Assembly (NCBI RefSeq): GCF_025562755.1
Contig: NZ_CP103300.1
Location: 6,140,501 to 6,204,500 of the forward strand
From: Endozoicomonas euniceicola
GTDB lineage: Bacteria > Pseudomonadota > Gammaproteobacteria > Pseudomonadales > Endozoicomonadaceae
Reading direction: 5' to 3'
DNA length: 64,000 bases
The notes below the pieces were generated by a model that had not been told where the DNA came from, did not search any database, and saw only the letters and a list, made by a program, of their open reading frames with translations. Position numbers and translations under genes: made by a program. Every line of letters starts with the position of its first letter. Positions within the stretch are counted from its first letter, which is position 1. Positions 8,396 through 16,687 of the stretch are shown here, in pieces.

Positions 8396-9325
8396 ATGTC
8401 TTTGCCTGTCAATTACAACTCCCCTCTAACGGCAAAACTCAATCACAGCCACATAGACACCATACAAAAAGGTCCGATTTGCAAACTGGCAGCACTAAGA
8501 ACCTGTATGCAGCTGCTACGACCTGGCGAGTGTTATCCGCTGTATAAAAACAAAGCGCCCAACGTCGAACTTAGTGTCAGGCGTATTGCCAAAGAATGCG
8601 GGTCAAGCCAGGGGGAAGTTACTTCACCCGAGCGACTGAAAGCAATTGCCCGAAAACTTGGCCTTGAAGCTGAACCCTTTCATTTTGATAGCATGGTACA
8701 GATGGAGTCTTGTATTCATCGCGCAATTTACGAAGGAAAACCGGTCATTCTCTTTATACAGGTCGATTGTGATGACTACAGGCCTTCCAGCGAACCTGAG
8801 CACAGAGGGCAGTGGTTCGAGCACGCGGTGGTGGTGGTTGGTTACAACTATCCCTCGGCTACCCTCACCATACATGACGGAAGTGAGGTAAAAACATGGG
8901 GCATCAGAGCTTTCTATGACTCATCCTGCACAGTACTGAAGAAAAGAGACGGAGAGACTTTTATCAAACTTCTGAAACTTCCACCGGATCCTGATTTCCA
9001 GAACACAGAAGCGTTTTTTGACAATATGGGTGCTGAACCTATGGATTGGGCGACAACTGACCCATGCATAAAAGTGGCAGACATCGTCGCTTGCGATGAT
9101 TATGAAAGTGACCAGCCTTGCAGATACCACGAAATCAATGGTTGTCTTAAGCACGGCAAGCTGGAATTAAAAGAGCTTGAGGAACTTGAGAGTTGCAAGC
9201 GGTTAGTGATCAAACAATCGGATCAGGAGCCAGGTGCGAATTTCCATAAACTGCTGTTCGTCGTTGATCGGTTGAAAAGCGACAGCAGTGAGAGCGGTGA
9301 GAATACCAACCCGATACCCTCTTAA
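8396..9325 (+). CDS. Papain-like cysteine protein, possible effector
   Basis: A 309-aa protein from ATG 8396, with AAGGAG at 8385-8390; an upstream in-frame start at 8231 overlaps the mobile-element relic and is rejected. The order of candidate catalytic residues fits a papain-like (C39/C70/OspI-like) fold: Cys29 at the start of a helix (KGPICKLAAL), His143 in a hydrophobic strand (EHAVVVVGY), and Asp161 in HDG. The C-terminal 100 residues are Cys- and Glu-rich and unlike any family I recognise. There is no Sec signal peptide or membrane segment, so it is either cytosolic or delivered by a secretion system not seen here. Protease, deamidase or transglutaminase activity is all possible. It lies between dcuC and clpX next to the IS-like relic, which suggests recent acquisition. 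Confidence 0.6.
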   Translation: MSLPVNYNSPLTAKLNHSHIDTIQKGPICKLAALRTCMQLLRPGECYPLYKNKAPNVELSVRRIAKECGSSQGEVTSPERLKAIARKLGLEAEPFHFDSMVQMESCIHRAIYEGKPVILFIQVDCDDYRPSSEPEHRGQWFEHAVVVVGYNYPSATLTIHDGSEVKTWGIRAFYDSSCTVLKKRDGETFIKLLKLPPDPDFQNTEAFFDNMGAEPMDWATTDPCIKVADIVACDDYESDQPCRYHEINGCLKHGKLELKELEELESCKRLVIKQSDQEPGANFHKLLFVVDRLKSDSSESGENTNPIPS

Positions 9326-9445
9326 AAAATAGCCTTCTAACAGAGGCATCAGGCGCTTTAAAGCTGCAATATGAATTAAGCTGATCACACATTCACTCAA
9401 AGAGAAAATGTGTGTTCAGCTTATATAAGCGCAGTCAGTCCGGCA

Positions 9446-10762
9446 TCAGCCGTTATCTGGCAGCGCTTTGGCTTCTGTGTTCTCATAAATCAGCAGAGGT
9501 TCTGATTTACCCTCGATCACAGATGCATCGATAACCACCTTGGAGACAGTATCCTCGGAAGGAATGTCGTACATGGTATCCAGTAGCACGCCTTCCAGAA
9601 TAGAACGAAGGCCACGAGCACCGGTCTTGCGCTCCATCGCTCTCTTAGCCACGGCCCGCAGAGCATCATCGCGGAAGTCAACTTCCACGCTCTCCATTTC
9701 AAACAGTTTGCGGTACTGCTTGGTCAGGGCGTTTTTCGGCTCGGTCAGAATCTGCACCAAAGCATCTTCGTCCAGTTCTTCCAGCGTCGCAATCACAGGC
9801 AGACGACCAATAAATTCCGGAATCAGACCAAACTTCACCAGATCTTCCGGTTCAACCTCTTTAAAGGTTTCACCCAGGTCTTTCTTGTCGTCCTTGCTCT
9901 TCACTTCTGCTGAGAAGCCAATGCTGGTCTTATCGGTACGATCACGAATGACCTTGTCGAGACCAGCGAAGGCACCACCACAGATGAACAGGATATTTGA
10001 GGTGTCAACCTGCAGGAATTCCTGTTGCGGATGCTTGCGGCCACCCTGTGGCGGTACAGAGGCAACCGTGCCTTCAATCAGTTTCAGCAAGGCCTGCTGT
10101 ACGCCCTCACCAGACACATCACGGGTGATGGACGGGTTGTCAGACTTTCTGGAAATCTTGTCAATCTCGTCAATGTAGACAATGCCCATCTGGGCTTTTT
10201 CTACATCGTAATCACATTTCTGCAGCAACTTCTGGATAATATTTTCAACGTCTTCACCCACATAACCCGCTTCGGTCAGTGTCGTCGCATCAGCCATGGT
10301 GAACGGGACGTTGAGCAGGCGAGCCAGCGTTTCTGCCAGCAATGTTTTACCACTACCGGTTGGCCCCAGCAGCATAATGTTACTCTTGCCAAGCTCTACG
10401 CTATTCTTGTTTTTGTCCTTGTCTTTGCCTTCCGAGGCTTTATCATCACCAAAGCGCAGACGCTTGTAATGGTTGTATACAGCTACCGACAGTACCTTCT
10501 TGGCCCGCGGTTGACCGATAACATACTCGTCGAGAATCGCCTTGATCTCACGAGGTGTCGGCAGCTTGTCAGAAGAGGTTTCGGTATCACTGTCCTGAAT
10601 CTCTTCCTGAATAATGTCGTTGCACAGGTCAACGCACTCGTCACAGATAAATACGGATGGACCGGCAATCAGCTTGCGCACTTCATGCTGGCTTTTTCCG
10701 CAGAAAGAGCAATACAGCAGTTTGCCGTTGTCCTCTCCCTTACCGCTTGTTTCGTCGGTCAT
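9446..10762 (-). CDS. clpX: ATP-dependent Clp protease ATP-binding subunit ClpX
   Basis: A 438-aa AAA+ unfoldase that recognises tagged substrates and feeds them to ClpP. It has the N-terminal zinc-binding domain (Cys18, Cys21, Cys40, Cys43), Walker A GPTGSGKT near residue 128, Walker B IVYIDEIDKI, the IGF loop region for ClpP docking (TSIGFSAEV), and the C-terminal small domain. The start ATG at 10760-10762 has AGGG eight bases upstream; a longer frame from 10789 adds nine residues not seen in ClpX. It follows clpP on the same strand, 336 bp away, with a tandem repeat in the gap. Confidence 0.96.
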   Translation of the reverse strand: MTDETSGKGEDNGKLLYCSFCGKSQHEVRKLIAGPSVFICDECVDLCNDIIQEEIQDSDTETSSDKLPTPREIKAILDEYVIGQPRAKKVLSVAVYNHYKRLRFGDDKASEGKDKDKNKNSVELGKSNIMLLGPTGSGKTLLAETLARLLNVPFTMADATTLTEAGYVGEDVENIIQKLLQKCDYDVEKAQMGIVYIDEIDKISRKSDNPSITRDVSGEGVQQALLKLIEGTVASVPPQGGRKHPQQEFLQVDTSNILFICGGAFAGLDKVIRDRTDKTSIGFSAEVKSKDDKKDLGETFKEVEPEDLVKFGLIPEFIGRLPVIATLEELDEDALVQILTEPKNALTKQYRKLFEMESVEVDFRDDALRAVAKRAMERKTGARGLRSILEGVLLDTMYDIPSEDTVSKVVIDASVIEGKSEPLLIYENTEAKALPDNG

Positions 10763-10913
10763 TCGATTACCCTGATGTAGAAACAGCACCTAATAGGAAC
10801 AAGATGCAGGCATTATGGTGCTTTTTCAAGTCCCCGCATGAAAAAGACTGTAAAAAACAGCTTCCACTGTTATTAGGTGACCAGCGCCCGGAAAACAGGC
10901 GTACGGTCTGTTA

Positions 10914-11010
10914 GTTCATGGCTGTTTTTGGTTCATGACTGTTCATGGTTCATGGCTGTTCATGGTTCATGACTGTTCATGGTTCATGGCTGTTCATGGT
11001 TCATGACTGT
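10914..11010. repeat. 17-bp tandem repeat between clpP and clpX
   Basis: About five and a half copies of a 17-base unit (TGTTCATGGTTCATGRC), in which alternate copies end GAC and GGC. It lies 3' of the clpP terminator and upstream of clpX. No ORF uses it. Confidence 0.85.
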
Positions 11011-11018
11011 CTAAACGT

Positions 11019-11055
11019 AAAACAGGCATGCCACCTGAGGTAACACGCCTGCCTG
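11019..11055 (-). terminator. Possible terminator of clpP
   Basis: A 6-bp stem (11023-11028 with 11050-11055) followed on the minus strand by four T residues, just downstream of the clpP stop codon. The loop is long, so strength is uncertain. Confidence 0.4.
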
Positions 11056-11098
11056 ATTTTATGTTGCCTGGACAAAGTACCAACCAAGAGAGCGCGAC

Positions 11099-11734
11099 TT
11101 ACTCAGCCGCAGTCCGGTTGGACAGAACTTTATCAATCAAGCCATACTCAACCGCTTCCTCACCACTCATGAAATTATCACGGTCGGTATCCCGTTCAAT
11201 CACTTCCAGAGGCTGCCCCGTATGGTGAGACAGCACCTGATTCAGCCGGGACTTGATGGTCATCATTTCCTGGGCATGAATAGCGATATCAGACGCCTGT
11301 CCCTGGAAACCACCCAGTGGCTGGTGAATCATGACACGGGAGTGTGGCAATGCAAAACGCTTGCCTTCGGCACCCGCTGTCAGTAGCAGGGAACCCATGC
11401 TGCAGGCCTGGCCAATGCACATGGTTGAGACATCACACTTGATGAACTGCATGGTGTCATAAATGGACATACCCGCAGTCACCGAACCGCCCGGCGAGTT
11501 GATATACAGATGGATGTCCTTATCCGGGTTTTCCGATTCAAGGAACAGCATCTGGGCAACAATCAGGTTTGCCATGTGGTCTTCAACCTGACCTACCAGG
11601 AAGATTACCCGTTCCTTGAGCAGACGTGAATAGATGTCGTATGAACGTTCGCCACGGGCAGATTGCTCAACAACGATCGGTACCAGGCCAGAATTGGTAA
11701 TGGCCATGGAGGATGGTTCAATCAGTCTGGACAT
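11099..11734 (-). CDS. clpP: ATP-dependent Clp protease proteolytic subunit ClpP
   Basis: A 211-aa serine peptidase that forms the tetradecameric chamber used by ClpX/ClpA. The catalytic triad is visible: Ser112 (QACSMGS), His137 (VMIHQPLGG) and an Asp in the ERDTDRD motif near residue 184. The N-terminal stretch before VPIVVEQ may be a propeptide removed on assembly, as in Escherichia coli. The gene lies in the standard tig-clpP-clpX order on the minus strand. Two hairpins lie in the tig-clpP gap (11769-11789 and 11903-11938) and may tune relative expression. Confidence 0.97.
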   Translation of the reverse strand: MSRLIEPSSMAITNSGLVPIVVEQSARGERSYDIYSRLLKERVIFLVGQVEDHMANLIVAQMLFLESENPDKDIHLYINSPGGSVTAGMSIYDTMQFIKCDVSTMCIGQACSMGSLLLTAGAEGKRFALPHSRVMIHQPLGGFQGQASDIAIHAQEMMTIKSRLNQVLSHHTGQPLEVIERDTDRDNFMSGEEAVEYGLIDKVLSNRTAAE

Positions 11735-11768
11735 TTCCTGTCGTAACTCCTTGCCAAGTCGAAGAGAA

Positions 11769-11789
11769 GCGACCCGCGCTGCGGGTCGC
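11769..11789 (-). other. GC-rich hairpin in the clpP leader
   Basis: A perfect 9-bp stem (11769-11777 with 11781-11789) with a 3-base loop, about 35 bp upstream of the clpP start. There is no T-run, so it is more likely an mRNA structure than a terminator. Confidence 0.5.
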
Positions 11790-11902
11790 GTAACGCTGTC
11801 ATAGTTTAAACGGCAATCGCCGTAACAACCTTAGAAAACAGAACTGAAAATTCCATGTTTGCTCTCCGGACAGCGCCGTATTGATTTAAGGATGCCTCAA
11901 AC

Positions 11903-11938
11903 CGGTGGTCTGTTTCAAAAGCTTTTTGCAGACCACCG
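11903..11938 (-). terminator. Hairpin after tig
   Basis: A perfect 10-bp stem (11903-11912 with 11929-11938) 30 bp past the tig stop codon. The following minus-strand sequence has only a short GTTTG, so partial termination or attenuation before clpP is more likely than full termination. Confidence 0.5.
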
Positions 11939-11968
11939 CAGGGCGTTACCTAAATCTCAGCCTGAAGA

Positions 11969-13339
11969 TCAGGCTTCTTCAGCAGTTTCCTGCTCTTCAG
12001 CCGCCTCTGGTGCCGCTTCGGGAGCCGCTGGCTTGATAGCGTCCTGGTAGCTGACTTCAGCTTCGGATACTTTGGCGCTGGCCAGGATGGTGTCAACCAC
12101 CTGCTCTTCCAGTACTACGTACTTAACCTGTGACAGCTGCTGTTCATTGCTGTAGTACCAGTCGATGACCTGCTGAGGCTCCTGGTAAGCGGAAGCCATC
12201 TCTTCGATCATGGCGCGAACGCGGTCGTCGTCAACCTTAACTTCACGCTGCTTAACCACTTCACCGACGATCAGACCCAGAGCAACACGTTTCTTCGCGT
12301 CTGCCTCAAACAGTTCAGCTGGCAGTTGCTTAGGATCAAAACCACCCTGAGCGCCACCAAACTGCTGAACCGCCTGCTCGCGCATACGGTCGATTTCCTG
12401 AGCCACCAGAGGAGAAGGTACGTCGATCTCGTTAGTAGACAGCAGACCATCCATTACCTGGTTCTTCACCTTGCCTTTAACAGCCTGGCGCAGTTCGCGC
12501 TCCATGTTCTTGCGAACTTCAGCGCGGAACGCTTCTTCACTACCTTCAGTCACGCCGAAACGGGCGAAGAATTCGTCGTTCAGTTCAGGCATAGTAGCAG
12601 CCTGTACTTTGTGTACCTTGCAGGCGAAGGCAACAGCCTGACCTTTCAGCTCTTCAGAGTGGTAGTCTTCAGGAAAAGTCAGTTCCAGAGTCTTTTCTTC
12701 ACCGGCAGAAACACCTGCCAGACCATCTTCAAAGCCAGGAATCATGCGGCCGGAACCCAGTTCCAGAGTAGAGTTTTCAGCTTTGCCGCCTTCAAACTCT
12801 TCACCAGCACGCTCTCCTGAAGCAAAGGTTCCAACATAATCGAATACGATCTGGTCACCGTTTTCTGCAGCACGCCCAACGTCTTCAAAAGACTTGCTCT
12901 GGTTACGCAGGGTTTCAACCATTTCGTCGATATCAGCGTCTTTAACATCAGCAACCGGACGCTCAACCTCGATGGTGGCAAAATCGCCCAGAGTGATTTC
13001 AGGGTAGATTTCAAAAGTCGCAACGAATTCGAAATCCTTGCCTTCTTCATCAGCCTTTGGTTCAACAGTTGGAGCACCAGCCGGATTCAGTTTTTCCTGA
13101 GTCACAGCGTCAACAAATGCCTGCTGCATCTGTTCGCCCAGCACTTCCTGACGAGCTCCCAGACCGTAACGGCGTTTCATTACCTTGGCAGGCACTTTAC
13201 CCGGACGGAAACCATCCAGACGCACACGGCGGGACATATCATTAAGACGCTTGGCGACTTCACCGTCTACTTTCTCAGCTGGAATGACGATGGTCAGGCG
13301 ACGTTCCAGACCGGAAGTCGTTTCAAGGGAGACTTGCAT
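11969..13339 (-). CDS. tig: Trigger factor, ribosome-associated chaperone
   Basis: A 456-aa chaperone that binds near the ribosomal exit tunnel and shields nascent chains. It has the N-terminal ribosome-binding domain with the GFRPGKVP signature near residue 45, an FKBP-type prolyl isomerase domain around residues 155-240, and a long helical C-terminal chaperone domain. The tail is Ala/Glu/Pro-rich and a little longer than in Escherichia coli (432 aa). It is the first gene of the tig-clpP-clpX group. Confidence 0.96.
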   Translation of the reverse strand: MQVSLETTSGLERRLTIVIPAEKVDGEVAKRLNDMSRRVRLDGFRPGKVPAKVMKRRYGLGARQEVLGEQMQQAFVDAVTQEKLNPAGAPTVEPKADEEGKDFEFVATFEIYPEITLGDFATIEVERPVADVKDADIDEMVETLRNQSKSFEDVGRAAENGDQIVFDYVGTFASGERAGEEFEGGKAENSTLELGSGRMIPGFEDGLAGVSAGEEKTLELTFPEDYHSEELKGQAVAFACKVHKVQAATMPELNDEFFARFGVTEGSEEAFRAEVRKNMERELRQAVKGKVKNQVMDGLLSTNEIDVPSPLVAQEIDRMREQAVQQFGGAQGGFDPKQLPAELFEADAKKRVALGLIVGEVVKQREVKVDDDRVRAMIEEMASAYQEPQQVIDWYYSNEQQLSQVKYVVLEEQVVDTILASAKVSEAEVSYQDAIKPAAPEAAPEAAEEQETAEEA

Positions 13340-13571
13340 TTGTGTTCCTCAATACTGAACCTGATTACCGGACTTGCGATAAAGCGGCATAGACTAGCAA
13401 AAGACCGTAACCGATGCACCAGCTACGCACAAAAGAAGTACACACACCGGCATCAATCAATCTTTCTTTCAACACTCTCACGCCATTTCCCTTCTGAGGC
13501 CTTTCAAAAGCGAAACAACGGACTAGTGGCAGTCATGCTACCCGTCTGGTAACCAGGCATTTCTCCGATAC

Positions 13572-13599
13572 AAAAAAGGGGATAAGCAAGCTTATCCCC
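13572..13599 (-). terminator. Terminator copy within direct repeat 1
   Basis: A perfect 9-bp stem (13578-13586 with 13591-13599), a CAAG loop, then six T residues on the minus strand. Same sequence as the terminator of the tRNA operon. Confidence 0.8.
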
Positions 13600-13610
13600 G
13601 TATAGTCAAC

Positions 13611-13664
13611 TGGTGCGGATGGAGAGGCTCGAACTCTCACGCCTTGCGGCACCGGCACCTAAAT
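13611..13664 (-). pseudogene. tRNA-Leu 3' fragment
   Basis: 54 nt equal to the 3' half of tRNA-Leu(UAG), from the anticodon loop through the variable arm, T arm, acceptor strand and CCA. Three substitutions separate it from the intact gene. The 5' half is missing, so it cannot make a tRNA. It lies downstream of and in the same orientation as the intact gene, which is the expected geometry for an attR remnant. Confidence 0.8.
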
Positions 13665-14667
13665 CAAACGCACATTCACACCGAATGCAGGCACTTGATT
13701 TAGCAGACCTTTTACTACCCGCTAACACAACTATCCTGTAAGCAACTGCCACAACAATATGAAATCGGGCTTGTGGCGCACACATGGATCAAAATCTGTC
13801 GTGCATTCTAACTATCTAAAGCTTCAATCGCAACACGTAGATGCTCAGGGCATAAATGAGCCTATTTCGCTGCCACCTGAATGGTACCACTGCCAGCCCA
13901 CCCATGATGACCTATACCGACTTCTGCCCATCGCTATATCTTCGGGCCCGGGGGCTGGCGTCACTTTGGAGCTCTCATAACGTTCTTCAGTCAAATGACT
14001 CGTCGATGAATCGTAATATAAAAAGGAATTTGGATACCATGAACCCCCTTGGCCAAACAACAACATCACCCTACCCAAAAGCCAATACACTTTGTGAGAC
14101 AACCAAAGAGCCTGAAACCATTGGTCATGAATCAGATGCATTGATTTCGTATACCGGATAACCGTACTTCACTGGCATTCTGCCCATTTATTCTTATGGC
14201 AGTCATTAAAGTCGTACGTGTTCACTGTGACACCACAGATGGTCTATCCCTCCCTTTCGACAATGAAAAGCTGGTGCTAATCTGCCAGATGGATGAACAA
14301 TGATCCTATGTTGGCAATAAGAAAAATCAGCGCTGGCTGTTCTACGCATGGGAGCCTCGCACGAGTACAATCGCCATCGTGCGACACCACTTTACGGCGC
14401 TGCCCGAAGGGGTCGTCTTGATGTCGTTAAGTTACTCCTGGAGAATGGCGCTAACCCGGAGCTCAGCGCTGCCATCAGGGTCGCTGGTTCCACAGCTCTT
14501 ATCGACGGATATTCACCTATTGATGTAGCGACCCGACGCCACATGACAGAATGTCGCAAATTAATGGAGGAGTACTCGGAAAAGCATAATGAACAACTCT
14601 CAATGAGAGCTTATCCGTCTGTTTCAGAATCTGAGCCTGAAGCCTGAAGAGTTACCAGACACAAACG
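13665..14667. mobile_element. 1-kb mini-island between tRNA-Leu repeats
   Basis: DNA bounded by the two tRNA-Leu direct repeats. It holds only broken coding pieces: a 40-codon ORF from ATG 14039 with AAGGAA upstream, a 35-codon ORF at 14196-14303, and an ankyrin fragment at 14348-14647. No integrase remains. It looks like the residue of a larger integrated element after internal deletion, though a local duplication could give the same borders. Confidence 0.5.
14348..14647 (+). pseudogene. Ankyrin-repeat protein fragment
   Basis: A 99-codon frame containing one clear ankyrin repeat (TPLYGAARRGRLDVVKLLLE, then NGANPEL, residues 13-39) and a second degenerate one around residues 54-76. There is no ribosome binding site at the first ATG and an in-frame stop lies 30 bp upstream, so it is probably the 3' part of a larger gene. 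Ankyrin proteins are common host-interaction factors in symbionts. It sits inside the tRNA-Leu mini-island. Confidence 0.55.
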
Positions 14668-14757
14668 CAAAAGGGGATAAGCAAGCTTATCCCCGTATAG
14701 CAACTGGTGCGGATGGAGAGACTCGAACTCTCACGCCTTGCGGCACTGGTACCTAAA
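14668..14757. repeat. Direct repeat 2 (att-like) at the intact tRNA-Leu
   Basis: Partner of direct repeat 1, 1,096 bp away in the same orientation. It covers the operon terminator and the 3' half of the intact tRNA-Leu. Confidence 0.75.
14669..14694 (-). terminator. Terminator of the tRNA operon
   Basis: A perfect 9-bp stem (14673-14681 with 14686-14694), a CAAG loop, then four T residues on the minus strand, immediately after tRNA-Leu. Confidence 0.85.
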
Positions 14758-14789
14758 ACCAGCGTGTCTACCAATTCCACCACATCCGC
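14705..14789 (-). tRNA. tRNA-Leu(UAG)
   Basis: An 85-nt class II tRNA with encoded CCA. The acceptor stem is GCGGATG with CATCCGC, the anticodon loop is TTTAGGT (anticodon TAG), and a long variable arm is present. Last gene of the four-tRNA operon. Its 3' half is duplicated at 13611-13664. Confidence 0.95.
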
Positions 14790-14888
14790 ATAGAGCACTT
14801 ATTGCGCCGCTATATAACTTCGTACAGATGCATACTGATAGACATATACATCTGATTGTCATCACAGATCATTTCTATGATCAAAAAT

Positions 14889-14965
14889 TGGGGTGGACAA
14901 TGGGGCTCGAACCCACGACCGCTGGAATCACAATCCAGAGCTCTACCAACTGAGCTATGCCCACC
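14889..14965 (-). tRNA. tRNA-His(GUG)
   Basis: Anticodon GTG in loop TTGTGAT; acceptor GTGGGCA with TGTCCAC including one G-T pair; the discriminator is C and an extra G precedes position 1, both specific to tRNA-His. CCA is encoded. Confidence 0.96.
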
Positions 14966-15001
14966 ACAGATCCTGCCATCATCCCCAATCGAAAGGAAAG
15001 A

Positions 15002-15078
15002 TGGCGCACCCGGCAGGATTCGAACCTGCGACCATCCGCTTAGAAGGCGGATGCTCTATCCAACTGAGCTACGGGCGC
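15002..15078 (-). tRNA. tRNA-Arg(UCU)
   Basis: 77 nt with encoded CCA; anticodon loop CTTCTAA gives TCT; acceptor GCGCCCG pairs with CGGGTGC (one G-T). Second gene of the operon. Confidence 0.95.
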
Positions 15079-15150
15079 ACTAATTACTCTTCACAATACC
15101 GAAGCAGAGGATTTAATCAATACCCATTTCCAGCATTCAAAAGAAATATC

Positions 15151-15227
15151 TGGTCGGGGTAGAGAGATTCGAACTCCCGACATCCTGCTCCCAAAGCAGG
15201 CGCGCTACCAGACTGCGCTATACCCCG
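15151..15227 (-). tRNA. tRNA-Pro(UGG)
   Basis: 77 nt with encoded CCA; anticodon loop TTTGGGA gives TGG; acceptor CGGGGTA pairs with TACCCCG. First gene of the operon in the direction of transcription. Confidence 0.95.
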
Positions 15228-15304
15228 AAACACTCCATTAAGAGCATCTTCAACTGCTTAACAACTGACCGTTCTAACGAACAAGTCATCGCTGCATCAG
15301 TGAT

Positions 15305-15340
15305 GCGGCGCATATTACCCAGATCAGCTCTTGTCGTCAA
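15305..15340 (-). promoter_or_regulatory. Sigma-70 promoter of the tRNA operon
   Basis: On the minus strand, TTGACG (15335-15340) and TAATAT (15312-15317) are exactly 17 bp apart, followed by the GC-rich discriminator GCGCCGC, typical of stable-RNA promoters under stringent control. The start point would be near 15305, about 80 bp upstream of tRNA-Pro. Confidence 0.8.
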
Positions 15341-15585
15341 TGCCCTTTTCTCAGACACTGCTTACAGAATATTTAATAGCTGCCGACTAACAAGAACATC
15401 TTAATAAGCTGAAGTTAAACATTCATAGAGCAGGAACGCCTGCGAAGACGGCGCTAATCTAACACAGTCGTTTAGCTGTAAACAACCACGATTATTCTGT
15501 GGACAGCTATGCCTATCATCGACTGGCACTGTTAAAATAATCCGCTTATCTGCTGATAAGTCCAAACCCGGTAAACATAACGAAC

Positions 15586-16440
15586 ATGACCGCGACAACG
15601 ATTGATGGTAAAACCATTGCCAAATCCCTGACCGACAATATTGCTGAACAGGTCAGGGTCAGAACAGGGCAAGGCCTGCGAGCCCCTGGTCTGGCTGTTA
15701 TCCTGATAGGGGATGACCCAGCCTCTAAAGTGTATGTTGGCAAAAAACGGAAAGATTGTGAGCGCGTAGGCTTCCTTTCCGTTTCCCATGACCTGCCCGC
15801 CGCGACTTCAGAGAGCACACTGCTCAGCCTGATCGACAGCCTCAACGATGACCCGACCATCGACGGCATCCTTGTCCAACTGCCCCTGCCCGAGCACATC
15901 AACACCGACCTTGTTATTGAACGCATCCGCCCAGACAAAGACGTGGACGGTTTTCATCCTTATAACATTGGCCGACTGGTACAACGCATCCCACTGCTCC
16001 GTCCCTGTACCCCCAAAGGTGTTATGACACTACTGGAAAGTACAGGCGAACCCATCCGCGGCAAGAATGCGGTCATTGTGGGCGCCTCCAATATCGTTGG
16101 CCGCCCGATGACCATGGAACTGCTGCTGGCTGGATGCACCACCACCACCGCCCACCGCTTCACCCAAAACCTGGATGAAGTGGTTGCAAGGGCAGATATT
16201 CTCGTTGTGGGCGTTGGCAAGCCGGGGCTAATCAAGGGTGAATGGATAAAACCGGGCGCCATTGTTATTGATATCGGCATTAACCGTATGGACGACGGAC
16301 GACTGGTAGGTGACATAGAGTTCGATACCGCCAGCCAGCGGGCAGGCTGGATTACACCGGTTCCCGGCGGCGTGGGACCAATGACCGTTGCCACACTACT
16401 GGAGAATACACTGTACGCTGCTGAGCACCTGCACGACTAA
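15586..16440 (+). CDS. folD: Bifunctional methylenetetrahydrofolate dehydrogenase / methenyltetrahydrofolate cyclohydrolase FolD
   Basis: A 284-aa cytosolic enzyme of one-carbon metabolism that interconverts 5,10-methylene-, methenyl- and 10-formyl-tetrahydrofolate. Visible signatures are YVGKKRKDCE with the catalytic Lys near residue 54, GILVQLPLP and DKDVDGFHP in the catalytic half, VIVGASNIVGRPM in the NADP-binding half, and the C-terminal TPVPGGVGPMTVA. Length is as expected. The ATG at 15586 has only a weak upstream purine stretch. It is divergent from the tRNA operon. Confidence 0.97.
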   Translation: MTATTIDGKTIAKSLTDNIAEQVRVRTGQGLRAPGLAVILIGDDPASKVYVGKKRKDCERVGFLSVSHDLPAATSESTLLSLIDSLNDDPTIDGILVQLPLPEHINTDLVIERIRPDKDVDGFHPYNIGRLVQRIPLLRPCTPKGVMTLLESTGEPIRGKNAVIVGASNIVGRPMTMELLLAGCTTTTAHRFTQNLDEVVARADILVVGVGKPGLIKGEWIKPGAIVIDIGINRMDDGRLVGDIEFDTASQRAGWITPVPGGVGPMTVATLLENTLYAAEHLHD

Positions 16441-16687
16441 CTGACAGACAACACCGACCATTTCATTAATGGTGCTGCAGCGAATATAACAACGTTCGCT
16501 GCGCAACCTTATCAAAGCTACCCGACAGCTGACTTACACCACTCTCACATTCATTCGCAAAGTCCACTTTTTACTATGCACAGAGATTAGAGAAGGCTGA
16601 CAATTTGCACAAGCCTCCCAGTGGTCTAGTTTTTTTCACTTGAGTAAAAAAGCTTTTTTTATACACAATTTTTTCAGGTGTTAACCA

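Larger units (their letters stand above)
13572..13664. repeat. Direct repeat 1 (att-like), copy of tRNA-Leu 3' half plus terminator
   Basis: About 93 bp matching 14668-14757 with only a few substitutions and one indel. It spans the terminator stem-loop and the tRNA-Leu sequence from the 3' CCA back to the anticodon loop, where similarity stops abruptly. This is the pattern left by integrative elements that insert into a tRNA gene. Confidence 0.75.

Noticed and set aside
13856..14161. 101-codon ORF in the tRNA-Leu mini-island
   Set aside because: Only the last 40 codons (from 14039) have a ribosome binding site, and nothing in it is recognisable; described as part of the island instead of as a gene.
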